From Robiginitomaculum sp. (lineage in GTDB: Bacteria > Pseudomonadota > Alphaproteobacteria > Caulobacterales > Maricaulaceae), in NCBI GenBank assembly GCA_027071965.1, contig JALSYJ010000144.1, positions 1-13,466 of the forward strand: 13,466 bases of DNA, in the 5' to 3' direction. The notes under the pieces were generated by a model that searched no databases, was not told the DNA's origin, and saw only the letters and a program-made list of their open reading frames with translations. Position numbers and translations under genes: made by a program. Shown here piece by piece: positions 1 through 8,463 of the stretch. How positions within the stretch are numbered: the stretch's first letter is position 1; every line of letters starts with the position of its first letter.

Positions 1-793
1 CCAAACCAAAAGTATCGGTAAGAGAGGGAAAGACAAATACATCTGCATCTGCAAAATGACGGGTCAGCTCATCACCAAATTTGGCACCAGTAAACACTGC
101 ATCAGGATAGTTCTTTTTCAACGCCTCCAAATGCGGGCCATCGCCAACGATAACTTTGGTTCCCGGCAAGTTGGTTTCCAGAAATTTTTCAAGGTTCTTT
201 TCAACAGAAACCCGGCCAACATTTACAAAAACCGGTCGCGGCAGATCTTTATAGACCCCGCCATCTGCACTGCGAAAATCAGGACGAAAAACTTCGGTGT
301 CTACACCTCTGGCCCACGGAATAATGTTGTGAAAACCCCGCTTTTGCAGATCGTCACGCATGCTTGGGGTTGCTACCATCATGCAGCCACCGGAATTATG
401 AAACCGGCGCATGAACCAATAGCCGGCACTTAGCGGAATAAACTTAAAACGGGCATTCACATATTCGGGGAATTTGGTGTGATATGACGTTGAATATGGC
501 CAGCCCCATTTAAGACACAAGGATCTGGCCACCTGTCCCAACGACCCTTCGGTAGCAATATGAATACCATCTGGTTCAAATTCACGAATTCGGCGCTCAA
601 TATCTGGTTTGGCGCCAAAACACATGCGAATTTCCGGATAGGTTGGCAAAGGAAATGAACGATAGCCAAGACCTGGGTGAATAACTTCAACCTCATGGCC
701 CAATGCCTCACATTCAGCTACCGTTTTGGTTAAAGTGCGAACCACTCCATTGACCTGAGGTTCCCACGCATCGGTAACCAGTAAAATACGCAT
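1..793 (-). CDS. Family 4 glycosyltransferase, N-terminal 264 residues (cut by window edge)
   Basis: The reverse strand is open from an ATG at 793 to the left edge, giving 264 residues with no stop. The start MRILLVTDAW followed by PQVNGVVRTL is the usual N-terminal glycine-loop region of GT-B fold, GT4 enzymes. TSYHTKFPEY (about 102-111) and WARGVDTEVFRP (about 160-171) are typical of the branch that includes mannosyl-, glucuronosyl- and sulfoquinovosyl-diacylglycerol synthases. VGRVSVEKN (192-200) supplies the Arg and Lys that bind the nucleotide-sugar phosphates. The reading ends inside TDTFGL, the beginning of the E-x7-E nucleotide-binding motif, so roughly the last quarter is missing. 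An AGGG lies about nine bases before the start. The probable role is sugar transfer from a nucleotide sugar to a lipid or envelope acceptor at the inner membrane; donor and acceptor cannot be told from the sequence. It is divergent from putA, with no evident functional link. Confidence 0.9.
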   Translation of the reverse strand, partial: MRILLVTDAWEPQVNGVVRTLTKTVAECEALGHEVEVIHPGLGYRSFPLPTYPEIRMCFGAKPDIERRIREFEPDGIHIATEGSLGQVARSLCLKWGWPYSTSYHTKFPEYVNARFKFIPLSAGYWFMRRFHNSGGCMMVATPSMRDDLQKRGFHNIIPWARGVDTEVFRPDFRSADGGVYKDLPRPVFVNVGRVSVEKNLEKFLETNLPGTKVIVGDGPHLEALKKNYPDAVFTGAKFGDELTRHFADADVFVFPSLTDTFGL

Positions 794-886
794 AAACAAA
801 ACCCTGATATTTATTGTTCAAAAGCCTGCTTCTAACCCGAATTCACCGGATTGGCGAGAGATTTACCGCTGAACCTGCTCTGGCTT

Positions 887-916
887 TTGTTAAAAAGCAT
901 TTGCCTGTCTGATATT
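887..916 (+). promoter_or_regulatory. Possible putA promoter
   Basis: TTGTTA at 887-892 and GATATT at 911-916 are separated by 18 bases, each matching four of six consensus positions. They lie 46 bases before the putA ATG at 963. This is the best sigma-70-like pair I see in the 169-base divergent gap, which contains no recognisable PutA, PutR or Lrp operator. The call is weak. Confidence 0.25.
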
Positions 917-962
917 TGTGGATGTAGAAGCAAAACCAACAAGAAAGACACAGGAAATACGC

Positions 963-3900
963 ATGTCTGAAGCTATCAACTGGAACGCTCTTGATAACCA
1001 CAAATATGAAGACGAAGACAAGCTGCTGTCCCGTCTTGGTGGACTTAGTGGCCTTGATGCGGATGCAAGAGAGCAAATCCGTTTGCAGGCAGTGGAATTG
1101 GTGGAGCTGGCCCGGGGACAAAAGCACCCCAAGGGCATGATGGAAAGCTTTCTTAGCGAATTTGGCCTGTCGAACAAGGAAGGGCTGGCCCTGATGTGTC
1201 TGGCTGAGGCTTTGCTGCGCGTGCCGGATGACAAGACGGCAGATGCCTTGATTGCGGAAAAGATTTCTTCTGGAAACTGGGCTGATCATGCGGGTAAATC
1301 TGATTCGCTTTTGGTTAATGCCTCGACCTGGGGCCTGATGTTAACTGGCAAAGTCATTGATGGTGGCCGGCAAATAGAAAAAGACCCGGCGGGATTGGTA
1401 AAACGGCTGGTTTCACGCATGGGAGAACCGGCTATTCGCGCCGCCATGTTGCAGGCCATGCGGATTATGGGCGAACAATTTGTATTGGGCCGCAATATCA
1501 AGAAGGCCTTAAAACGCGGCGGCAAATTCGGAAGCAAGGCACAACCTGCCATTTTTTCCTTTGATATGCTGGGCGAAGGTGCCTGTACCAAAGATGACGC
1601 AAAGCGCTATTTTGAGCGCTATGCTGCCGCCATCCACGATGTGGGCAAAGAACGCAAAAGTGGGTCAATACGCAAAGTATCCGGTGTTTCAGTAAAACTC
1701 TCGGCTCTGTTTCCACGATATGAAGCAGTGAATGGGGCGCGGGTGCATGAGGAACTTTACCCTGCATTGCTGAAATTGGCTAAATTAGCCAAAAGCTATG
1801 ATATCGGGTTTTGTCTTGATGCCGAAGAAGCTGACCGCCTTATTATATCGCTGGAATTACTGGATCGACTGGCAAGGGAGCCAGACCTGTCAGGATGGCA
1901 AGGTTTGGGATTGGCCGTACAAGCCTATCAAAAACGCGCTCTTGGTGTGATTCGCAATTTGCAAAAACTGGCAAAGAAAACCAAAAGGCAATTTATGGTC
2001 AGGCTGGTCAAGGGTGCCTATTGGGATACGGAAATCAAACATGCCCAGCAAATGGGAACCCTGGATTTTGCCGTCTGGACCACAAAGCAGGCTACGGATT
2101 TGAATTTTCTGGCCTGCGCTAGGGCCTTGCTGTCAAATCCTGAGGAAATATACGCTCAATTTGCCACTCACAATGCTCACTCACTGGCCGCTGTGCAATG
2201 GATGGCGGAGCAGCAGGGGGTTGAGGTTGAGTTTCAACGGCTGCATGGCATGGGAGAGGCTTTATACCGGGCAGCCAATGAAGCATATGGCGGTGTAAGC
2301 TGTCGAATTTACGCCCCCGTCGGCAGCCATGATGATTTACTTCCCTATCTGGTGCGAAGATTACTGGAAAATGGAGCCAACACCTCATTTGTGCATTCGT
2401 TTCTGGATGAAAGTGTTCCGGCGGAAAAAGTCGCAGGAGACCCATTTGCCGGAATTTCTGAATTAAGCAGACATTCCAAAATTTCCCGTCCTGTGGATCT
2501 GTTCAAACGGCAAAGACGCAATGCGGCGGGGTGGGATCTATCCATGCAAAAAGTTCGCAATGAACTGCAGCAAGCGGTAATTACACTGGATAAAAAACTG
2601 CCATTGCCGTGCGGGCCGATAGTCGAGGGCAATATTTTGTCCGCAAATCCGGCACCCATTGCCAGCCCGGCAAACAAGAGCCAAAACGTCTCCATAACAA
2701 GTAACAGCACATTAGCAGATGTAGACAAGGCCTTTGCCAGCGCCCGGAAAGCCGCATTTAAGTGGAATGAATTGGGCGGAACCGCAAGAGCCGCCGTGCT
2801 CCATGCCTGTGCTGATGAGCTGGAACAGGCCGCACCGTTTTTTATTGCCCTGATGGCAAAAGAGGCTGGCAAAACTCTTGAAGATGGCATTGCCGAAGTA
2901 CGCGAAGCTGTGGACTTTTGCAGATATTATGCTGTTCAGGCGGAACAGGAATTTACGACGCCAACAAAACTACCGGGCCCGGCCGGAGAAACCAACCATC
3001 ACAGACTTAATGGCAGAGGGGTGTTTACCTGCATTAGTCCATGGAATTTTCCTTTGGCTATTTTTACCGGACAAATCATGGCGGCATTGGCAGCAGGCAA
3101 TACTGTAGTGGCAAAACCTGCAGAGCAAACCCCGTTAGTAGCGTTTGAGGCGGTGCGTATGTTTCACGAAGCTGGAATACCGACAGATGTTTTACATTTA
3201 TTGCCCGGCACCGGTGAAACCATTGGCGCAGCATTGGTCTCACACCCCGACCATGATGGTGTGGTGTTTACCGGAGGCACTGATACGGCACGCATAATCA
3301 ATCAGGCCCTTGCCAAGCGTCCCGGGGCCATTGTGCCGTTAATTGCTGAAACCGGCGGCCTTAATGCGATGATCGTTGATACCAGTGCCTTGCGTGAACA
3401 GGTGGTTGACGATGTTATCGCCTCGGCATTTGGCTCTGCCGGGCAAAGATGTAGCGCCTTGCGAGTATTATTCCTGCCCGAAGATACCGCCTCAATGATG
3501 ATCGAAGCCATTACCGGTGCCATGGCCGAGTTGCAATTAGATGACCCGGCCAACCCGCAAACAGACCTGGGGCCAGTGATAGACGAAGGCGCAATGAAAG
3601 GGCTGCAAGCTCATTTGCTGTCCCCACAAATGGCCAAGGGATTGCACTCTCAGGTGCAATACCTGAAATCTGATGGACATTTCTTTGGCCCGGCACTGGT
3701 GGAAATAAGCTCGCTTGCGGTACTGGAGCGCGAAGTGTTCGGGCCGATTCTGCATGTGATTCGCTATAGCCCTGAACAATTGCCGGATATGCTGGATGAA
3801 ATGGCTGCCAAGGGCTATGGTTTAACCTTGGGCGTTCATTCGCGTATCAGCGCCTTTGCCGAACAGGTTCAAAAACACCTGCTAGCAGGAAATGTATATA

Positions 3901-4079
3901 TCAATCGTTCAATGATCGGTGCTGTTGTCGGTGTGCAGCCATTTGGCGGTATCGGTCTTTCCGGTACCGGCCCCAAAGCCGGCGGGCCGCATTATCTGCA
4001 CAGGTTTGCCACCGAGCAGGTAGTAACAGTTAACATCTCCGCACAAGGAGGAGACCCGGAATTATTAAATCTGGACTGA
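963..4079 (+). CDS. putA: PutA, bifunctional proline dehydrogenase / L-glutamate gamma-semialdehyde dehydrogenase
   Basis: This enzyme oxidises proline to P5C with FAD, then the hydrolysed semialdehyde to glutamate with NAD+, so proline serves as carbon and nitrogen source. The ATG at 963 is preferred over an in-frame ATG at 918 because AGGAAA precedes it and the family-like sequence begins there, giving 1038 residues. The PRODH domain (about 150-480) shows SVKLSAL with Lys near 243, CLDAEEADRL with Asp near 286, KGAYWDTEIK, and an Arg pair near 465 before LLENGANTSFVH. The P5CDH domain (about 530-1010) shows the Asn of PWNFPLA, general base Glu796 in AETGGLNAM, nucleophile Cys830 in GQRCSALR, and EVFGP. 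The E-to-C spacing of 34 is normal for the ALDH superfamily. There is no N-terminal ribbon-helix-helix domain and the length fits short type A PutA, so it should not repress its own gene. No dedicated regulator gene lies beside it. Confidence 0.97.
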   Translation: MSEAINWNALDNHKYEDEDKLLSRLGGLSGLDADAREQIRLQAVELVELARGQKHPKGMMESFLSEFGLSNKEGLALMCLAEALLRVPDDKTADALIAEKISSGNWADHAGKSDSLLVNASTWGLMLTGKVIDGGRQIEKDPAGLVKRLVSRMGEPAIRAAMLQAMRIMGEQFVLGRNIKKALKRGGKFGSKAQPAIFSFDMLGEGACTKDDAKRYFERYAAAIHDVGKERKSGSIRKVSGVSVKLSALFPRYEAVNGARVHEELYPALLKLAKLAKSYDIGFCLDAEEADRLIISLELLDRLAREPDLSGWQGLGLAVQAYQKRALGVIRNLQKLAKKTKRQFMVRLVKGAYWDTEIKHAQQMGTLDFAVWTTKQATDLNFLACARALLSNPEEIYAQFATHNAHSLAAVQWMAEQQGVEVEFQRLHGMGEALYRAANEAYGGVSCRIYAPVGSHDDLLPYLVRRLLENGANTSFVHSFLDESVPAEKVAGDPFAGISELSRHSKISRPVDLFKRQRRNAAGWDLSMQKVRNELQQAVITLDKKLPLPCGPIVEGNILSANPAPIASPANKSQNVSITSNSTLADVDKAFASARKAAFKWNELGGTARAAVLHACADELEQAAPFFIALMAKEAGKTLEDGIAEVREAVDFCRYYAVQAEQEFTTPTKLPGPAGETNHHRLNGRGVFTCISPWNFPLAIFTGQIMAALAAGNTVVAKPAEQTPLVAFEAVRMFHEAGIPTDVLHLLPGTGETIGAALVSHPDHDGVVFTGGTDTARIINQALAKRPGAIVPLIAETGGLNAMIVDTSALREQVVDDVIASAFGSAGQRCSALRVLFLPEDTASMMIEAITGAMAELQLDDPANPQTDLGPVIDEGAMKGLQAHLLSPQMAKGLHSQVQYLKSDGHFFGPALVEISSLAVLEREVFGPILHVIRYSPEQLPDMLDEMAAKGYGLTLGVHSRISAFAEQVQKHLLAGNVYINRSMIGAVVGVQPFGGIGLSGTGPKAGGPHYLHRFATEQVVTVNISAQGGDPELLNLD

Positions 4080-4316
4080 TCTGCACAATCACCAATTGCA
4101 GTAACGCTGCCAGCACGAGTTTATACGAATAATAGTCATCTAACAGGCATATATTCTGTAAGCCAGATTACAGCTTGATAAAGTGTTGGAATGCAAGGGG
4201 ATTGTAGATATTTGTTGGCGTGGCTGTTTTGAAACTGAAAGACCACTTGCGAATTTCTGATGCGGGCGAGAATAAAATTACTAAAAAAAGCTTACGGATT
4301 TTCAGTGCGTTAGGCA

Positions 4317-4328
4317 CTTGTTAACAAG
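4317..4328. repeat. 12-base perfect palindrome CTTGTTAACAAG
   Basis: This even-length palindrome overlaps the 3' arm of a small hairpin (4304-4318) and lies 28 bases upstream of the proposed -35 box of nrdA. Position and symmetry would suit an activator or repressor site. It matches no operator I can name. Confidence 0.3.
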
Positions 4329-4345
4329 AAAATTATTTTTTTTGC

Positions 4346-4361
4346 CCCCCAGATATTGACC
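4346..4361 (+). promoter_or_regulatory. Distal NrdR-type box (degenerate)
   Basis: The 16-mer beginning CCCCCAGATATT matches the NrdR consensus acaCwATATaTwGtgt at about nine positions, including the core C, A, AT, T and G. Its start lies exactly 32 bases before the start of the strong proximal box, the three-turn spacing typical of paired NrdR boxes. It overlaps the proposed -35 hexamer. Alone it would be unconvincing; the spacing supports it. Confidence 0.5.
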
Positions 4362-4384
4362 CTGCGCGCGAACCAAAACACTAT
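4356..4384 (+). promoter_or_regulatory. Proposed nrdA promoter
   Basis: TTGACC (4356-4361) and CACTAT (4379-4384) are separated by 17 bases. The -35 is a five-of-six match and the -10 is weak. The distal NrdR box covers the -35 and the proximal box covers the -10, the arrangement expected for repression by blocking RNA polymerase. The implied leader is about 120 bases. Confidence 0.45.
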
Positions 4385-4393
4385 ATGTAGTGT
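4378..4393 (+). promoter_or_regulatory. Proximal NrdR box
   Basis: ACACTATATGTAGTGT agrees with the NrdR consensus at 15 of 16 positions and is a near-perfect dyad. NrdR is the ATP/dATP-sensing zinc-ribbon repressor of ribonucleotide reductase genes, and the site lies 121 bases upstream of nrdA. The nrdR gene itself is not in the window. Confidence 0.85.
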
Positions 4394-4514
4394 CGTAAGA
4401 GAAAAGTTTCGACAAGCAGTTATTTTTAATAAGCAACATTGATGCGATGGTTTTGCTGTCGGGTCGCGGGGAAAGTTGCGCCGGTGTTTGAAGCACTTTG
4501 GGGGAATTTAATTT

Positions 4515-6431
4515 ATGGCACATGGTTCAATAAATCCATTCAACGCTCGCTCAGCAACTGCCAAACGGCATGAGCAGCCAACTGATGCTTCGCCGGTTTC
4601 AGCCAGGCTGGGCCTTACGGATGGGGCGTCTAATTCTCCAGACCTAAAGGTGATCTCAGGTGTTAGAATTGATCGTTCGCGCGATGATTTGTTGACTGAT
4701 TTTGGCAAAGCCACGTTAAAAGACCGCTATTTGCTGCCTGGTGAAAGCTATCAGGATATGTTCGCCCGTGTTGCCACCGCCTATGCCGATGATCAGGAAC
4801 ATGCCCAACGCCTTTATGACTATATGTCAAAGCTGTGGTTCATGCCGGCAACGCCGGTATTGTCAAATGGTGGCGCTAAGCGAGGCCTGCCGATTTCATG
4901 TTTCCTAAATTCAGTAGGCGATTCGCTGGATGATATTGTTGACACCTGGAATGAGAATGTATGGCTGGCCTCTAATGGCGGCGGTATTGGCACTTATTGG
5001 GGTCGGGTGCGCTCAATCGGTGAAAAAGTTGGCGACAAAGGGGAAACAGCCGGGATTATTCCATTTGTGCGAGTTATGGACAGCCTGACCCTTGCTATTT
5101 CCCAGGGATCACTACGCCGGGGATCGGCGGCGGTTTATTTGGACATTCATCACCCCGAAATCGAAGAGTTTCTTGAAATTCGCAAACCATCTGGTGACTT
5201 TAACCGTAAAAGCCTGAACCTGCATCATGGCATCAATATTTCTGATGAATTTATGCTGGCCGTGCAAAATGGCGAGAGCTTTGCACTGCGCAGCCCCAAA
5301 ACCAATGAGCCATTGCGTAAGGTTGATGCTCGTGCCTTGTGGCAGAAGATCCTGGAATTGCGCATCCAGACTGGCGAGCCGTATATTGTGTTTTCCGATA
5401 CGGTAAACAAGGCAATGCCCAAGCATCAGCGCGAGCTTGGCCTGTCGGTAAAACAGTCAAACTTGTGTGCCGAGATCATGTTGCATACCGGGCCGGATCA
5501 TCTGGACAAAGAGCGCACTGCCGTATGCTGCCTGTCCTCAATGAATGCGGAAAAATTCCTTGAATGGCGTGACGATAAACGGGTGATTGAGGATGTTTAC
5601 CGGTTTTTGGACAATATCTTGCAAAGCTTTATCGACAACGCTCCTGAGGCGATGAAAAAGGCAAAATACTCAGCAATCCGTGAGCGCTCGGTAGGTCTTG
5701 GCCTGATGGGTTTTCACACCTTTTTGCAACAGCAAAATGTTGCCTTTGAATCTGCTATGGCCAAATCATGGAATCTACAGATTTTCAAGCATATGCGCCG
5801 AGCAGCCGATGCGGCCTCTCATCTTCTGGCCGAAGAGCGAGGTGCGTGCCCTGATGCTGCTGATGCCGGATTGATGGCTAGGTTTTCCCACAAGATAGCC
5901 GTTGCCCCTACTGCCTCAATCTCAATCATTTGCGGTGGGACTTCTGCCGGGATTGAGCCAACTCCTGCAAATATCTACACTCACAAGACCCTGTCCGGCT
6001 CGTTTACGGTCAAAAACCAGGTTTTACAGGAATTGCTGCAATCCAAGGGGTTAAATACCGATAGCGTCTGGACATCGATCATTGAACATGAAGGCTCGGT
6101 GCAGCATCTTGAAGAACTGGATCAGCATGAAAAAGACCTGTTCAAAACAGCGTTTGAGCTGGATCAGCGCTGGGTGGTCGAACATGCTGGAGACAGGGCT
6201 AAGCTGATTTGTCAGTCGCAATCGGTGAACCTGTTTCTGGCTGGCGATGTTAGCAAATGGGATTTACACATGTTACATTGGACAGCATGGAAAAATGGCG
6301 TGAAATCGCTTTATTATTGCCGTTCAAAATCCATACAAAGAGCAGCTTTTGCCAATAGTAATTTGGAAGCACAAAGCGCCATGGGCGAGGCTGCCGTCAC
6401 GGATTATGAGGAATGTCTGGCCTGTCAGTAG
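4515..6431 (+). CDS. nrdA: Class I ribonucleoside-diphosphate reductase, alpha subunit (NrdA), without ATP-cone
   Basis: This is the large subunit of the aerobic enzyme that reduces ribonucleoside diphosphates to deoxyribonucleotides for DNA synthesis. The ATG at 4515 follows GGGGGAA by about eight bases. All catalytic residues are visible: Cys129 in ISCFLNS and Cys338 in AVCCLSS (the active-site redox pair), and Asn316-Leu-Cys318-Ala-Glu320 (thiyl radical site). Tyr600-Tyr601 in SLYYCRS carry radical transfer from the beta subunit, and C-terminal Cys634/Cys637 in ECLACQ are re-reduced by thioredoxin or glutaredoxin. Phosphate contacts lie in PTASIS. At 638 residues it is shorter than E. coli NrdA (761): the first 50 or so residues are low-complexity and no ATP-cone precedes the start of the alpha fold. 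Overall dATP control must therefore lie elsewhere or be absent. No nrdB is adjacent. The tandem NrdR boxes upstream support control by dNTP state. A class II NrdJ is excluded by the YY pair, the short length and the lack of a B12-binding region. Confidence 0.95.
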   Translation: MAHGSINPFNARSATAKRHEQPTDASPVSARLGLTDGASNSPDLKVISGVRIDRSRDDLLTDFGKATLKDRYLLPGESYQDMFARVATAYADDQEHAQRLYDYMSKLWFMPATPVLSNGGAKRGLPISCFLNSVGDSLDDIVDTWNENVWLASNGGGIGTYWGRVRSIGEKVGDKGETAGIIPFVRVMDSLTLAISQGSLRRGSAAVYLDIHHPEIEEFLEIRKPSGDFNRKSLNLHHGINISDEFMLAVQNGESFALRSPKTNEPLRKVDARALWQKILELRIQTGEPYIVFSDTVNKAMPKHQRELGLSVKQSNLCAEIMLHTGPDHLDKERTAVCCLSSMNAEKFLEWRDDKRVIEDVYRFLDNILQSFIDNAPEAMKKAKYSAIRERSVGLGLMGFHTFLQQQNVAFESAMAKSWNLQIFKHMRRAADAASHLLAEERGACPDAADAGLMARFSHKIAVAPTASISIICGGTSAGIEPTPANIYTHKTLSGSFTVKNQVLQELLQSKGLNTDSVWTSIIEHEGSVQHLEELDQHEKDLFKTAFELDQRWVVEHAGDRAKLICQSQSVNLFLAGDVSKWDLHMLHWTAWKNGVKSLYYCRSKSIQRAAFANSNLEAQSAMGEAAVTDYEECLACQ

Positions 6432-6468
6432 ACCGGCTGTAGCGTTTCAGCTTCAAAATGAACCGGAA

Positions 6469-8292
6469 TTATATTTCACTTAGTTTCCGGGTAGCCTGTT
6501 GCAGCCAATTGGCTGGTTCACCGGATAAATGTGGCATATGCGTCTCACGAACTTGTTTGTGATAGTTATCAAGCCATTTGGTTTCCGCTGGACTTAGTAA
6601 TTCCGGTTTAATCAGGCAAAGGTCAATGGGAGCTAATGTTAAGCTCTCAAAGCCAAGCATTGGACGCTCTCCTCCCTCAATTTGCGCAGCAGCAGTAACC
6701 ACCTGTAAATTCTCAATACGGATGCCAAATGCACCCTGCTTGTAAAAGCCTGGCTCATTAGAGACAATCATTCCGGCGCGCAATTCCGTGCTGTTCCAGC
6801 CCCTGGTAATGCCTTGTGGCCCCTCATGCACCCCAAGGTATGAGCCAACACCATGTCCGGTGCCATGATCATAATCAAGACCAGCCTCCCACAGATACAT
6901 ACGGGCCAGAGCATCAAGATGGGTGCCAGTGGTGCCCGCCGGGAACCTTACTCTGGACAATGCAATATGTCCCTTTAACACCCGGGTGAAGCGATCGCGC
7001 ATTTCATCATCAGGCTTGCCTATGGCCACAGTTCTGGTCACATCAGTAGTGCCCTCTAAATATTGGCCGCCACTATCAATTAAGAACAATGAACCCGGCT
7101 CCAGCGCTAAATTGGTATTGGTGTTGACCCTGTAATGCACAATAGCGCCATTTGGCCCGGCACCGGAAATAGACTCAAATGAAATGTCTTTTAGTTCTGG
7201 CGCAGCCGTTCTAAAACTCTCCAGCTTGCTGGCAGCGGTAATTTCGTCAACAGCGCCATTTTGTACTGAATCGCTCGATAACCAGTGCAAAAACCGCACA
7301 AGGGCCAAGCCATCGCGGCGATGGGCAATGCGCGCACCTTCAATCTCGACCTCATTCTTGCACGCCTTGGGGATCAGGCATGGGTCCTGCGCTCTTACAA
7401 TTTGCACACCTGAACTGGCAGCAGCTTCAAAATACCATGCCGATGCCGATGCCGGGTCAATTCGTAAAGCCGAGCCCTTTAGGGAGGAAATGTTCGCCTC
7501 TATTGCGGATTCAGGTTTGATTGTTATGGAGTTTCCCAAATGTATTCGGGTTTCATCAGTAAGTTTTGCTTCATTGACAAACAGGCAGGCGGTGCCGTCT
7601 TTATGTACCATTGCCGTGGATAGCGGCAAAGGCGAACAGGCCACATCGCCCCCGCGAATATTAAACAGCCAGGCAATGCTGGAAGGAGCCGTAATCAAGG
7701 TGGTATCCACACCCTGTTCCTGTAATTCACTGGCAATCGCAGCGATTTTGCTGCCATGCGATACACCGGCAAACTCAATTGGGTGCGGATGAATCAAGGC
7801 CGAAGGGGCCTCGGGGCGGCCTCCCCACACCTCATCAACCGGATTGCTTGTCAGAGCCAGCAAAGAGGCACCAGAGAGCTCTGCAGCTTTCTGCCAGCGC
7901 GCAAGATTATCCGGGCTAACCAGACGCGGATCATAGCCGATGCGCTCGCCGTTTTTGGCCTGTGCCGCAATCCAGCCAGCAACACCTGGATCAAGCAGAT
8001 CGGCAAATTCGTACAAATTGCTGTCCACCTGAGCACGAACCTGCAGGGTGTAGCGACCATCGCTGAACATAACTGCCCGGTCACTCATAATTATGGCGGC
8101 ACCTGCAGAGCCGGTAAATCCACTCACCCAACCCAGCCGGTCTGCATTCGCCGGAAGATATTCATTTTGATATTCGTCCTCGTGCGGAACGATCAATCCG
8201 TCGAGCTGCAACTCGGCTAAACGGGCGCGCAAAAGCGGTAAATTGGCCCGACCAATATGCGGCCCGCCAGTAACTTCAAAGTTCTGTATCAT
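6469..8292 (-). CDS. pepP: Xaa-Pro aminopeptidase P (M24 family, three-domain type)
   Basis: This is a cytoplasmic metallopeptidase that removes an N-terminal residue preceding proline. The 607 residues match the three-domain eukaryote-like form: two creatinase-type N-terminal domains (about 10-140 and 160-320), then the pita-bread catalytic domain (about 325-545) and a C-terminal extension. The five metal ligands are Asp406, Asp417 (TTDVTRT), His480 (GHGVGSYLGVHEGP), Glu513 (SNEPGFY) and Glu527 (RIENL). Their spacing of 11, 63, 33 and 14 is nearly that of human XPNPEP1. Two metal ions, usually manganese, are expected. The ATG at 8292 is preceded only by a weak AGG within a palindromic leader. 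It converges on nrdA with 37 bases between stops and no clear terminator there. PrmA is encoded on the same strand upstream, but a small opposite-strand gene and about 370 empty bases intervene, so co-transcription is unlikely. Confidence 0.95.
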   Translation of the reverse strand: MIQNFEVTGGPHIGRANLPLLRARLAELQLDGLIVPHEDEYQNEYLPANADRLGWVSGFTGSAGAAIIMSDRAVMFSDGRYTLQVRAQVDSNLYEFADLLDPGVAGWIAAQAKNGERIGYDPRLVSPDNLARWQKAAELSGASLLALTSNPVDEVWGGRPEAPSALIHPHPIEFAGVSHGSKIAAIASELQEQGVDTTLITAPSSIAWLFNIRGGDVACSPLPLSTAMVHKDGTACLFVNEAKLTDETRIHLGNSITIKPESAIEANISSLKGSALRIDPASASAWYFEAAASSGVQIVRAQDPCLIPKACKNEVEIEGARIAHRRDGLALVRFLHWLSSDSVQNGAVDEITAASKLESFRTAAPELKDISFESISGAGPNGAIVHYRVNTNTNLALEPGSLFLIDSGGQYLEGTTDVTRTVAIGKPDDEMRDRFTRVLKGHIALSRVRFPAGTTGTHLDALARMYLWEAGLDYDHGTGHGVGSYLGVHEGPQGITRGWNSTELRAGMIVSNEPGFYKQGAFGIRIENLQVVTAAAQIEGGERPMLGFESLTLAPIDLCLIKPELLSPAETKWLDNYHKQVRETHMPHLSGEPANWLQQATRKLSEI

Positions 8293-8297
8293 AGGAA

Positions 8298-8309
8298 CAG
8301 CCTAGGCTG
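8298..8309. repeat. Perfect 12-base palindrome in the pepP leader
   Basis: CAGCCTAGGCTG ends five bases before the pepP start codon and overlaps the place where a ribosome binding site would be. It could be an operator or a local hairpin that limits translation. It matches no regulator site I know. Confidence 0.35.
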
Positions 8310-8349
8310 AACATACAAAGCTGGCAACCATCTGACCGGCAAATTTACT

Positions 8350-8365
8350 TATGCAAAAATGCATA
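8350..8365. repeat. Inverted repeat TATGCA-AAAA-TGCATA
   Basis: Six-base arms flank a four-A centre, giving a 16-base dyad in the 171-base gap between pepP and the divergent small gene. It is a plausible operator for either gene. No regulator can be assigned. Confidence 0.3.
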
Positions 8366-8463
8366 TCACGCCTGATGCTTTGGTTCTTTTACAATCACCG
8401 ACCATAGCCCATATGAGGTTCATAAAGTCAAAAGACCAAACAAAAACAAAAAGGAGACTCCCC

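Larger units (their letters stand above)
4080..4514. other. putA-nrdA intergenic region (435 bases)
   Basis: No credible gene is visible here. No strong putA terminator is seen: CTGTAA/TTACAG at 4156-4161 and 4168-4173 (loop of six) has no T-run. Further on are a small hairpin, AGTGC/GCACT (4304-4318), and a perfect 12-base palindrome, CTTGTTAACAAG (4317-4328). An A+T-rich stretch with eight T residues follows, then the paired NrdR-type boxes and promoter listed separately. The last 120 bases would form the nrdA leader; I found no cobalamin riboswitch motif in it. Confidence 0.6.

Noticed and set aside
56..433. 125-residue open frame on the forward strand at the left edge
   Set aside because: The opposite strand encodes a clear glycosyltransferase over the same bases.
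918..962. Longer putA start at 918
   Set aside because: The 15 added residues do not resemble the PutA N-terminus and the ATG at 963 has the better ribosome binding site.
2345..2890. 181-residue open frame on the reverse strand inside putA
   Set aside because: It is antisense to a fully conserved enzyme, has no ribosome binding site I can see, and its translation has no recognisable domain.
4321..4335. CtrA-type site TTAA-N7-TTAA
   Set aside because: The second half reads ATTA at the required spacing, so the match is too poor.
4394..4514. Cobalamin riboswitch before the ribonucleotide reductase gene
   Set aside because: Nothing like the conserved core (such as GCCACTG or AGCCAGGAGACC) is present, and the enzyme is class I, not B12-dependent.
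7184..7792. 202-residue open frame on the forward strand inside pepP
   Set aside because: It lies wholly antisense to the conserved peptidase and reads like low-complexity shadow sequence.
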